Source: an uncultured Oscillospiraceae bacterium
GTDB lineage: Bacteria > Bacillota > Clostridia > Oscillospirales > Acutalibacteraceae
Length of the DNA: 20,970 nucleotides
Direction: 5' to 3'
NCBI GenBank assembly: GCA_900543215.1
Contig: UQQR01000028.1
Location: 1 to 20,970, forward strand
The translations under genes were made by a program, and so were the position numbers. Below the pieces are notes generated by a model that searched no databases, had not been told where the DNA came from, and was given only the letters and a program-made list of their open reading frames with translations. Below are positions 14,681 to 20,888 of the stretch, piece after piece. The first letter of the stretch is position 1. Every line of letters begins with the position of its first letter.

Positions 14681-15019
14681 ATGGAAAACAGAAGTAAAGC
14701 AAATGAAAAATTAGCTCGCGACATATGCCGTTATCTTACCGACAATATGGAAAGCCGTATAACACTTAAAATGCTGTCCGAAAAATTTCATATTTCGGGG
14801 ACGAGTATTAAATGCGCGTTTAAGTCGGCTTACGGCGAATCGATTTACGCATATATAAGAAAACAAAAGATGCTTTCCGCCGCAGAAGAGCTTAAAAGCA
14901 CCGATAAAAGCGTACTTGAAATCGCGGGCATCTACGGCTATGATAACGGCTCCAAATTTGCAAAAGCGTTCAGGGAATGTATGGGAATGTCGCCGCTGAG
15001 TTACCGAAAAAACGGATAG
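14681..15019 (+). CDS. Stand-alone AraC-type DNA-binding domain protein
   Basis: 112 residues, consisting only of the AraC HTH pair: first unit ITLKMLSEKFHISGTSIKCAFK, second VLEIAGIYGYDNGSKFAKAFRE, ending GMSPLSYRK. No sensor domain is present, as in MarA/SoxS-type regulators, so activity would be set by its own level or a partner. It is co-transcribed with the HMA gene (4-base gap) and probably regulates the downstream metal genes. Ribosome binding may use GGAATG/AAGG sequences at the end of the HMA gene, and is not strong. Confidence 0.88.
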   Translation: MENRSKANEKLARDICRYLTDNMESRITLKMLSEKFHISGTSIKCAFKSAYGESIYAYIRKQKMLSAAEELKSTDKSVLEIAGIYGYDNGSKFAKAFRECMGMSPLSYRKNG

Positions 15020-15103
15020 CTTTGTTGTCTAAACGGAGCGGAAATTGTCGGAATACGAATGTACAATTACAAGTAAACAAAATTGAACGGAGGTATTACC
15101 AAT

Positions 15104-15370
15104 ATGTCATGGGGTAAGTTAGGTTTGTTCGCAGGCGGCGTTCTTTTCGGAACGGCTGGTATTAAAATACTGTCAAGCAAGGATGCTAAGAAGGTTTATA
15201 CGCATACCGCCGCGGCGGCGCTTCGAGCTAAAGAATGTGTAATGACCGCTGCTACTGCCGTTAAAGAAAATGCCGACGATATTCTTGCCGACGCTAAAAA
15301 GATTAACGAGGACCGTGCGGCTGCCGCAGAGGAAATCGAGGATATTTCCGATAAGGCTTCGGAAGAATAA
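15104..15370 (+). CDS. Small membrane-anchored protein (DUF6110-like)
   Basis: 88 residues from the ATG at 15104, with CGGAGG (15088-15093) 10 bases upstream. The N-terminus is a Gly-rich hydrophobic segment (WGKLGLFAGGVLFGTAGIKI) that probably inserts in the membrane, then an Ala/Lys/Glu-rich amphipathic helix to the end (ADDILADAKKINEDRAAAAE). I recognise the pattern as that of DUF6110 proteins, found beside P1B-type ATPases in Clostridia; that family assignment is from memory. No metal ligands apart from one Cys. It is separated from the ATPase gene by a terminator-like hairpin. Confidence 0.75.
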   Translation: MSWGKLGLFAGGVLFGTAGIKILSSKDAKKVYTHTAAAALRAKECVMTAATAVKENADDILADAKKINEDRAAAAEEIEDISDKASEE

Positions 15371-15377
15371 GAATGAG

Positions 15378-15406
15378 AACCGTCGGAAATTTCCGGCGGT
15401 TTTTTA
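15378..15406 (+). terminator. Terminator or attenuator directly before the P1B ATPase gene
   Basis: AACCGTCGGAAA (15378-15389) pairs with TTTCCGGCGGTT (15390-15401) with one G-T pair, then a run of T to 15406. It sits between the small membrane protein and the ATPase ribosome binding site (AGAGG), so the ATPase is reached only by read-through or by another promoter. Confidence 0.78.
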
Positions 15407-15422
15407 ACAGAGGTTTTGATTT

Positions 15423-17489
15423 ATGAAATGTGTTATTTTGCACGAGTCGCACGGCAGACTTCGCATACATATTGAAAAAAGCAGAATGACGCTTGCCGAA
15501 GCGGACACACTGGAATACTATCTCCGCGCGGCGGACGGCGTAAAAGAGGTAAAGGTGTATGACCGCACACGGGACGCCGTTATTGTGTTTGAAAGCGACA
15601 GAAAAAGCGTTATAACGGCGCTTGCGCGTTTCTCGTTTTCTGATGAAAACGCAAGGTCGCTTGTGCCTGAGCATACGGGGCGTGAGCTTAGCCGTGAGTT
15701 TGAGGATAAGCTGTTTTTCACGGCGGCAGGCAGAGCCGCAAAGCTGCTCTTTCTGCCTTTGCCCGTCAGAAGCGTGCTTTCCGTGCTTTGCGCGATAAAG
15801 TATATAAAGCACGGAATTTCCTGTCTTATAAAGGGTAAAATTGAGGTTCCCGTGCTTGACGCAACGGCGATCTCCGTTTCACTTTTAAGGGGCGATTTTA
15901 AAACCGCGTCCTCAATTATGTTTATGCTTAAGCTCGGTGAAATACTGGACGACTGGACGCACCGTAAATCGGTTGACGATCTGGCAAGCACAATGTCCTT
16001 AGGCGTAGATAAGGTTTGGCTTAAAAACGGTGAACAGGAAATACTTGTCCCTGTAAGCGAGGTTGCCGAGGGCGATAAAATCGTTGTAAGAACGGGAAAT
16101 ATGATTCCGCTTGACGGTAAGGTCGTTTCGGGAGAAGTGACGGTTAATCAGGCGTCGATGACTGGCGAATCGGAAGCCGTGCCTAAAGGGCATGGCGGAA
16201 TGGTGTACGCCGGCACGGTCGTTGAGGACGGCGAGTGCGTTATATCGGTTGAAAAAATCGCCGGCGGCGGAAGATATGACCGTATAGTAAAGATGATTGA
16301 AGAGTCCGAAAGGCTTAAATCCGATACGGAGGATAAGGCGTCCCACCTTGCGGATAAATTGGTGCCGATAAGTTTGTCAGCTACCGCGCTTACTTATCTT
16401 GCGACACGAAACCCGTTAAAGGCGCTCGCTATTCTTATGGTGGATTTCTCCTGCGCGTTAAAGCTTTCTATGCCGGTTGCGGTGCTTTCCGCCATGAAAG
16501 AGGGCAATAAGCTTAATATTTCGTTCAAGGGCGGAAAATTCCTTGAAGCCGTAGCCGAGGCGGATACCATAGTTTTCGATAAAACGGGTACGCTTACAAA
16601 GGCTACGCCGCAGGTCGCGCGCATCGTCACTTTCGGCGGAGAGGACGAGACCTCGGCGCTTCGTATTGCCGCCTGCCTTGAGGAGCATTACCCTCACTCT
16701 ATGGCAAACGCTGTTGTAAATGAAGCAAGCGACAGGGGCATAAGCCACGAGGAGTGCCATTCAAAGGTCGAATATGTCGTGGCGCACGGCATTATAGGAA
16801 TAGTAGACGGCAAACGGGTAGTTATAGGCAGTCATCATTTTGTATTTGAGGATGAGGGCTGCACGATACCCGACAGGGAGCTTTTCGACTCTCTGCCTGA
16901 CGAATATTCACACCTTTATATGGGCATCGGCGGCTCTCTTGCCGCTGTTATATGCATTGAAGACCCGATAAGAGAAGAAGCCTGCGATGTTATCGGCGAG
17001 CTTCGTAAAGAAGGCTTTAAGCATATAGTTATGATGACGGGTGACAGCGAACGCACGGCAAGGGCGGTTGCGAAACAGCTTGGAATAACAGAATACTATT
17101 CCGAGGTACTGCCTGAGGATAAGGCGGCGTTTGTAAAACGGGCGCACGAAAACGGCAGCCGTGTTGTTATGATAGGCGACGGAGTTAACGACGCCCCCGC
17201 GCTTTCGGAATCGGACGCGGGCGTTGCGGTAAGCTCAGGTGCCGCAATAACCAGGGAAATCGCCGATATTACCATAACGGCGGACGATCTTTACTCGCTT
17301 ATTACAATGAAACGCCTTTCCGACAGACTTATGCGGCGTATACACGGTAATTACAGGTTTATAATGTCCTTTAATACTGCGCTTATAGTATTGGGCGTGG
17401 CAGGCGTTCTGCCGGCGTCGACCTCGGCGCTCCTTCATAATACATCAACTCTTGCGATAAGTCTTAAAAGTATGACGGATCTGCTCTAA
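15423..17489 (+). CDS. P1B-type heavy-metal-translocating ATPase, atypical metal motif
   Basis: 688 residues. N-terminal ~75 residues form an HMA-like fold without a CxxC motif (RLRIHIEKSRMTLAEAD...). The P-type core is complete: MTGES (246-250), phosphorylation site DKTGTLT (Asp386), HYPHS (422-426) in place of the usual SEHP, MTGDSERTA and GDGVNDAPAL (Asp586, Asp590). In the membrane helix before the phosphorylation domain, the usual CPC/SPC motif is replaced by F-S-C (DFSCALKLSMP, residues 341-351): Cys344 is kept but the proline is lost. Few clear helices precede the actuator domain. Substrate unknown; Fe(II), Zn or Mn export are candidates. Gene neighbours (HMA, AraC, DUF6110-like, Feo) point to metal homeostasis. 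Confidence 0.92.
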   Translation: MKCVILHESHGRLRIHIEKSRMTLAEADTLEYYLRAADGVKEVKVYDRTRDAVIVFESDRKSVITALARFSFSDENARSLVPEHTGRELSREFEDKLFFTAAGRAAKLLFLPLPVRSVLSVLCAIKYIKHGISCLIKGKIEVPVLDATAISVSLLRGDFKTASSIMFMLKLGEILDDWTHRKSVDDLASTMSLGVDKVWLKNGEQEILVPVSEVAEGDKIVVRTGNMIPLDGKVVSGEVTVNQASMTGESEAVPKGHGGMVYAGTVVEDGECVISVEKIAGGGRYDRIVKMIEESERLKSDTEDKASHLADKLVPISLSATALTYLATRNPLKALAILMVDFSCALKLSMPVAVLSAMKEGNKLNISFKGGKFLEAVAEADTIVFDKTGTLTKATPQVARIVTFGGEDETSALRIAACLEEHYPHSMANAVVNEASDRGISHEECHSKVEYVVAHGIIGIVDGKRVVIGSHHFVFEDEGCTIPDRELFDSLPDEYSHLYMGIGGSLAAVICIEDPIREEACDVIGELRKEGFKHIVMMTGDSERTARAVAKQLGITEYYSEVLPEDKAAFVKRAHENGSRVVMIGDGVNDAPALSESDAGVAVSSGAAITREIADITITADDLYSLITMKRLSDRLMRRIHGNYRFIMSFNTALIVLGVAGVLPASTSALLHNTSTLAISLKSMTDLL

Positions 17490-17502
17490 TTCTGTCCTTT
17501 AG

Positions 17503-17538
17503 GAGCCTTTTTCTTTCCATTCGGAGCGGAAAAGGCTC
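17503..17538 (+). terminator. Likely terminator after the P1B ATPase gene
   Basis: GAGCCTTTT (17503-17511) pairs with AAAAGGCTC (17530-17538). The following tract TGTTCGTTTG is only moderately T-rich, so efficiency is uncertain. Confidence 0.5.
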
Positions 17539-17598
17539 TGTTCGTTTGATAATATATAATCGAAAGTGCCGATCGGGGCATTTTAATTTTAGATTGTA

Positions 17599-17614
17599 GT
17601 TAGCATATGCTAAC
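17599..17614. promoter_or_regulatory. Putative iron operator F, before the DUF2325 operon
   Basis: GTTAGC-ATAT-GCTAAC, a perfect 16-bp palindrome and the best copy of the shared motif, 20 bases before the GTG start at 17635. It ties this operon to the feo operon 9.8 kb away. Confidence 0.75.
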
Positions 17615-17634
17615 CGAGAGAAAGGAAGCTTGAC

Positions 17635-17931
17635 GTGAGCATTGTAATAGTAGGCGGTAACGAATGTATGGAAAGAAGATACAAGGAGCTTTGCCGTGAA
17701 TATTCCTGCAAAGCAAAGGTATTTACAAAAATGACGGGCAGTATGAAAAATATCGGTTCGCCAGATCTTTTGGTGCTTTTTACAAACACAATGTCTCACA
17801 AAATGCTCCGTTCGGTTATAAGCGAAACAAAGGGACAGAATATAAAGGTGGAGCGTTGCCATACCAGCAGTATGTCTGCGCTTAAAAATATTCTTGACGC
17901 ACATACAGGGGAGAGTGCATACAGTGTCTGA
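17635..17931 (+). CDS. DUF2325 domain protein
   Basis: 98 residues from the GTG at 17635, with AAAGGA about 8 bases upstream. MSIVIVGGNECMERRYKEL opens a Rossmann-like half, followed by YSCKAKVFTKM, GSPDLLVLFTNTMSHKML and KVERCHTSSMSALKNIL. These are the DUF2325 conserved blocks; several members bind metal or heme-like ligands through Cys/His, and Cys11, Cys20, Cys24, His60 and the C-His pair in RCHTSS are candidates here. Function not established. It is the first gene of a three-gene set under operator F and overlaps the following gene by 8 bases. Confidence 0.85.
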   Translation: MSIVIVGGNECMERRYKELCREYSCKAKVFTKMTGSMKNIGSPDLLVLFTNTMSHKMLRSVISETKGQNIKVERCHTSSMSALKNILDAHTGESAYSV

Positions 17932-18475
17932 AGAGCTTATAGTTGAGCAATGCTCACCGACTCTTGCGGGTATTAAAACCGGCAGTCTTTTCACGGTGCC
18001 GTCGGAAAACGGCGGCGAACTTAAAGAAAGCATTAAGCGGCTCAATTCGGTTATGGTGCCGAGGGGAATCCGTGTAATTCCCGTAAAAAAGCTTAAAAGC
18101 AGGGTGCTTATCTATCTTTACAGACCCGAAAGACTTAAAGAGGATCTAAAGGACAGCGTTGCGGAAAATATACTTTCGGAGAAAAATTATCCCATAAAAA
18201 ACGCCGACCTTTGCGTGGCGGAGCTTATAAAAAGACTTAAAAGCGGCGGAGATTTTCCGCACGAGGTAGGGCTGTTTCTCGGCTATCCGTCCGAGGATGT
18301 AAACGGCTTTATAAAGTACGGCGCCGATAAGGCAAAGCTTGTGGGTACATGGCGTGTGTACGGCGATATGGAGGCGGCAAAGAAAAAATTTGCGCTCTAT
18401 AATAAATGTACGGGGCTTTATAAAAAGGCATACCGTAAGCATAATTCGTTTGACAGGCTCATAGTGAGCTGTTAA
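17924..18475 (+). CDS. DUF3793 family protein
   Basis: 183 residues from a GTG at 17924, chosen because GGGGAG lies 10 bases upstream and MSEELIVEQCSPTLAGIKTGSLF is the usual N-terminus; an ATG at 17894 would add ten unlikely residues. Typical blocks: PTLAGIKTGSLF, FPHEVGLFLGYPSEDVNGFI, GTWRVYGDMEAAKKKFALYNKCT. Cysteines at the N-terminus (QCSPT) and in YNKCTGLY are conserved-looking. Function unknown; the family is found in Clostridia next to flavodoxin and DUF2325 genes, suggesting a role in iron limitation. Soluble, no membrane segments. Overlaps DUF2325 by 8 bases. Confidence 0.88.
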   Translation: MSEELIVEQCSPTLAGIKTGSLFTVPSENGGELKESIKRLNSVMVPRGIRVIPVKKLKSRVLIYLYRPERLKEDLKDSVAENILSEKNYPIKNADLCVAELIKRLKSGGDFPHEVGLFLGYPSEDVNGFIKYGADKAKLVGTWRVYGDMEAAKKKFALYNKCTGLYKKAYRKHNSFDRLIVSC

Positions 18476-18522
18476 TATAGCGCGGCGGACAGAAGTACTG
18501 CCGCAGAAAGAGGGAATACAAA

Positions 18523-18945
18523 ATGAGTAAAGTAGCAGTAGTGTATTGGAGCGGTACGGGCAATACCGAAGCAATGGCGGCGGCGGTTGCCGACGGCGCT
18601 AAGGAAAAAGGCGCGGAGGTTTCGGTACTTACGGCGTCTGAATTTTCGCCCGAAGCGGCGGACGGCTTTGACGGAATAGCGTTCGGCTGCCCCGCTATGG
18701 GTTCGGAGGTTTTGGAGGAAACGGAATTTGAGCCTATGTTTAATTCCGTTGAAGCAAAATTAAAGGACAAAAAAATCGCCCTGTTCGGTTCATACGGCTG
18801 GGGCGACGGCGAATGGATGCGCAACTGGGAGGATGTTTGCAAAGCGGACGGCGCAAACCTTGTTTGCGACAGCGTTATTTGCAACGACGCTCCCGATAAT
18901 GACGCGTTAGCCGCCTGCAAGGCTTTAGGCGCGGCGTTGGCTTAA
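18523..18945 (+). CDS. Flavodoxin
   Basis: 140 residues, short-chain flavodoxin. The FMN phosphate loop is SGTGNTEAMA (10-19), the 60s-loop region is GCPAMGSEVLEE and the 90s loop is GSYGWGDGEWMRNWE, with Trp97 and Trp102 near the flavin. It carries one or two electrons at low potential and can replace ferredoxin when iron is scarce, which agrees with operator F upstream and the feo genes nearby. AGAGGGA lies 8 bases before the ATG. It is 47 bases after DUF3793 and ends at a terminator, closing the operon. Confidence 0.96.
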   Translation: MSKVAVVYWSGTGNTEAMAAAVADGAKEKGAEVSVLTASEFSPEAADGFDGIAFGCPAMGSEVLEETEFEPMFNSVEAKLKDKKIALFGSYGWGDGEWMRNWEDVCKADGANLVCDSVICNDAPDNDALAACKALGAALA

Positions 18946-18955
18946 ATAAAAAAAC

Positions 18956-18985
18956 ACGGGTCGCCATCGGCGGCTCGTATTTTTT
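18956..18985 (+). terminator. Terminator of the DUF2325-DUF3793-flavodoxin operon
   Basis: ACGGGTCGCC (18956-18965), loop ATC, GGCGGCTCGT (18969-18978), 10 pairs including two G-T, followed by T residues to 18985. An A-run to the left allows some action on the convergent gene as well. Confidence 0.82.
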
Positions 18986-19178
18986 ATCCGTGAAATTTTT
19001 TCAGATACTTTTCTTTCAGTTTTTTCAAATATTCTTCGTCAATATCGGGGTAGATACATTCCTTGCACTGACCTTGAATATCAAGGTCGATGTGTTCAAG
19101 GAGACAGTTATCGTCCGATTGGTAAATACAAAACAGGTTTTCACATTTCATAACATCACCGATGAAATTATACTTCAT
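18984..19178 (-). CDS. Small Cys-rich protein, possible metal-binding
   Basis: 64 residues from the ATG at 19178 (AAAAGGT about 6 bases upstream); an internal ATG at 19151 gives the 55-residue form MKCENLFCIYQSDDNC, also plausible. Five cysteines: C-x4-C-x7-C near the start, then CKECIYP, and a helical acidic/basic tail (DEEYLKKLKEKYLKKFH). The pattern resembles small zinc- or iron-binding proteins seen in Clostridia genomes, but I can name no function. It converges on the flavodoxin operon and is divergent from a ribbon-helix-helix gene with an inverted repeat between them. Confidence 0.72.
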   Translation of the reverse strand: MKYNFIGDVMKCENLFCIYQSDDNCLLEHIDLDIQGQCKECIYPDIDEEYLKKLKEKYLKKFHG

Positions 19179-19192
19179 TTTTGATACCTTTT

Positions 19193-19214
19193 ATGTAACC
19201 AAAAACGGTTATAT
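19193..19214. promoter_or_regulatory. Operator-like palindrome between the Cys-rich and RHH genes
   Basis: ATGTAACC (19193-19200), six-base spacer AAAAAC, GGTTATAT (19207-19214), 7 of 8 pairs. A degenerate second site, AACC-AAAAAT-AGG, starts at 19221, 24 bases further on. It is 15 bases upstream of the Cys-rich gene start. Confidence 0.5.
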
Positions 19215-19259
19215 AAATAAAACCAAAAATAGGAAATAATATTCTTATAGGTGATAAGA

Positions 19260-19436
19260 ATGTTTGTAATAGACAACGAAATGAAAAATGCCAATATAGC
19301 AAGAACGGTGCGGTTTACCGAGGCGTTGTTCGAACGGCTTAATAAGGTTGCGGCAACCGATAATATATCTTTTAATTTGTTAGTATTACAGTGCTGTAAA
19401 TATGCGCTTGACAATATGGATGAAGAGGAAAAGTAG
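19260..19436 (+). CDS. Small ribbon-helix-helix (Arc/CopG-like) DNA-binding protein
   Basis: 58 residues from the ATG at 19260, with AGGTGAT 4 bases upstream; a GTG at 19251 would overlap that site. The strand NIARTVRFTEALFERLNKVA is followed by two helices (DNISFNLLVLQCCKYALDNM), the Arc/CopG layout of a dimeric repressor or antitoxin-like protein. No toxin partner is adjacent on the same strand. Likely regulator of itself and the divergent Cys-rich gene through the nearby palindrome. The partial structured repeat starts 6 bases after its stop. Confidence 0.75.
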   Translation: MFVIDNEMKNANIARTVRFTEALFERLNKVAATDNISFNLLVLQCCKYALDNMDEEEK

Positions 19437-19442
19437 TTTCTT

Positions 19443-19687
19443 CTCTGCTAACGCAGGTTTATGGCTTTCTGCTTTGCTTAGCCTGTTGCACTCGTGCCGT
19501 GCAGGCACTTCCTTTCTGTGGTGACAGAAAGGAAGCAAAGAACATTAGGGGACCGAGGGTGGGTCCCCTAAGACCCCCCTGCGGCAAGCAGGGAATTGCA
19601 CAACCGTAGACAGCAGTCTCTATTTCCTGCTTGCCCAATGGCAAAGGGGTAAACCCCCTTTTGAAACCCCTTGCACAAGGCTTTAGC
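19443..19687. repeat. Structured repeat, copy 2 (right half missing)
   Basis: Colinear with 6685 to about 6929 of copy 1: same terminal sequence (CTCTGCTAACGCAGG), GTGCCGTGC region, then stem-loops at 19508-19535 (12 bp), the TTAGGGGACC/GGTCCCCTAA hairpin, the GGCAAGCAGG/CCTGCTTGCC hairpin and the GGGGT/ACCCC pairing. Homology stops near 19687; the last three hairpins and the right terminal repeat are missing. In the first stem two base pairs have changed on both sides relative to copy 1, keeping pairing. It lies in the same orientation and, like copy 1, directly after a small DNA-binding-protein gene. Confidence 0.85.
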
Positions 19688-19781
19688 AATAGTCACATTA
19701 ATTTAAATTTAGTGAAATACTATGTTTTTCACAGATAAAAACCAGACTGCCGATTAGCTGTGGGTTAATAAAACAGTATTT

Positions 19782-19829
19782 AAGGAACTATGGTGTAATC
19801 TCTGAATCTGGGTTACACCACAGTTCCTT
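19782..19829. other. Long hairpin in the gap after the XRE-TPR gene
   Basis: AAGGAACTATGGTGTAA (19782-19798) pairs with TTACACCACAGTTCCTT (19813-19829) with one mismatch. Not followed by a clear T-run on either strand; it could be a weak terminator for the - strand XRE gene ending at 19885 or a processing site. Confidence 0.45.
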
Positions 19830-19884
19830 TATTTACCGGACTTTCTCGACGGATCGAGCATCAGCCGAATCGGTGCTTTTGATT

Positions 19885-20793
19885 TTAAATGAAATTTTTC
19901 AATCTCTTTTCTTCTGCTGCTGCTTCAATATCCAGTCCCATTTTTCCGAGTTCTTCAACTATTTCTGATGAAAGGTTTTTGCATTTTTCTTTATTGCCGA
20001 TTTCTGCATAATAGTTTATCTTTGAATACTTGGCGTCAAGACAAGTGCTGTCAAGCTCTATTGCTTTGTCCCAATATAATAATGCTTTATTGGTTTTACC
20101 TAACCTCTTGCAAATATCGCCGCCTAATGTGTATATTATTGAATCGTTTGGAAATTTTTTAATTGCTTTAACAAAATATTCATGAGCATTATTTATATCA
20201 TTATCAAATATATAAGACTGTATCAGGCATCTCCAATCAATTACATCAGTTGAACCGTTTTGTATATTTTTTAAAGCTGATTCTATGCTTTCTTTGCTTT
20301 TTCCAATCTGTGAAAACAAAAGCATTTTTTGTACTTTTGTTTTCCAAAAAACATCAGCATCTACGGTTACACCCTTATCAATTACCATATTAAACAGTTC
20401 AATTGCCTTATTAATGGAATATTGCATCATAAAGTGGTGTAATGTTCCGTAAGTCCATAAATCTTCTGTTGAATACTTTCCCTTTCCGATAAGTTTTTTA
20501 AACTCATTATCTGCATAAACAAAATCTTCCGGCTTCCGTGTGGTTTCATAAATTGATGCCAACCGTTGAGCATAGTTTTTGTATGCTGAAGCTTCTGCTT
20601 TAAATAAATCATCAACCGTTACACAATAAAGCTTTGCAATTTCAGGCAACAACAGGAGATCAGGGTATGTAATATTACATTCCCATCGGGAGATTGTTTG
20701 AGAACCTACACCCAAAATTTCTCCCGCTTGTTCTTGTGTAAGCTTTTTTTGCAGTCGTAATTTTTTTAAATTATCAGAAAAAATACTATTCAT
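19885..20793 (-). CDS. XRE-family regulator with TPR-like sensor domain
   Basis: 302 residues. Residues 5-62 are an HTH_3 domain (LKKLRLQKKLTQEQAGEILG, recognition helix around GSQTISRWECNITYPDLLLL, ending VTVDDLF). The rest is helical repeats resembling TPRs (AIELFNMVIDK, NAHEYFVKAIKKFPND, KALLYWDKAIELDSTCLDAKY). This layout is seen in peptide- or stress-sensing regulators (Rgg/PlcR-like in the broad sense), but no partner peptide gene is visible. AAGGAGT lies 8 bases before the ATG. The gene is much more AT-rich than the metal genes, suggesting acquisition. The region upstream holds a GCGAGT-AA-ACTCGC palindrome. Confidence 0.88.
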   Translation of the reverse strand: MNSIFSDNLKKLRLQKKLTQEQAGEILGVGSQTISRWECNITYPDLLLLPEIAKLYCVTVDDLFKAEASAYKNYAQRLASIYETTRKPEDFVYADNEFKKLIGKGKYSTEDLWTYGTLHHFMMQYSINKAIELFNMVIDKGVTVDADVFWKTKVQKMLLFSQIGKSKESIESALKNIQNGSTDVIDWRCLIQSYIFDNDINNAHEYFVKAIKKFPNDSIIYTLGGDICKRLGKTNKALLYWDKAIELDSTCLDAKYSKINYYAEIGNKEKCKNLSSEIVEELGKMGLDIEAAAEEKRLKNFI

Positions 20794-20874
20794 GGATAAT
20801 ACTCCTTTTCAGTTTTTAGTGAGGCCCCTGATTTAATTATATTTATATGTTCTTGAAAGTCTATATCTTATTTC

Positions 20875-20888
20875 GCGAGTAAACTCGC
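20875..20888. promoter_or_regulatory. Palindrome upstream of the XRE-TPR gene
   Basis: GCGAGT-AA-ACTCGC, perfect 6-bp arms, about 82 bases before the start on the - strand. Likely an operator, possibly autoregulatory; no clear promoter was identified with it. The rest of 20794-20970 is AT-rich with nothing else supportable. Confidence 0.4.

Noticed and set aside
15043..15068. AATTGT/ACAATT inverted repeat before the DUF6110-like gene as an AraC site or promoter
   Set aside because: Short arms with a long spacer, and no -35/-10 pair at acceptable spacing.
15303..15812. A 169-residue frame antisense to the ATPase start
   Set aside because: It runs through a terminator hairpin and the start of a convincing P1B ATPase gene; composition is that of a shadow frame.
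17464..18045. A 193-residue frame antisense to the DUF2325 and DUF3793 genes
   Set aside because: It crosses operator F and two clear + strand genes and has no recognisable motif.
19459..19689. A 76-residue open frame on the - strand within repeat copy 2
   Set aside because: It is formed by the hairpin sequences of the repeat, is not preserved as a frame in copy 1, and has low-complexity Pro/Gly/Leu content. Such frames are often annotated but look spurious.
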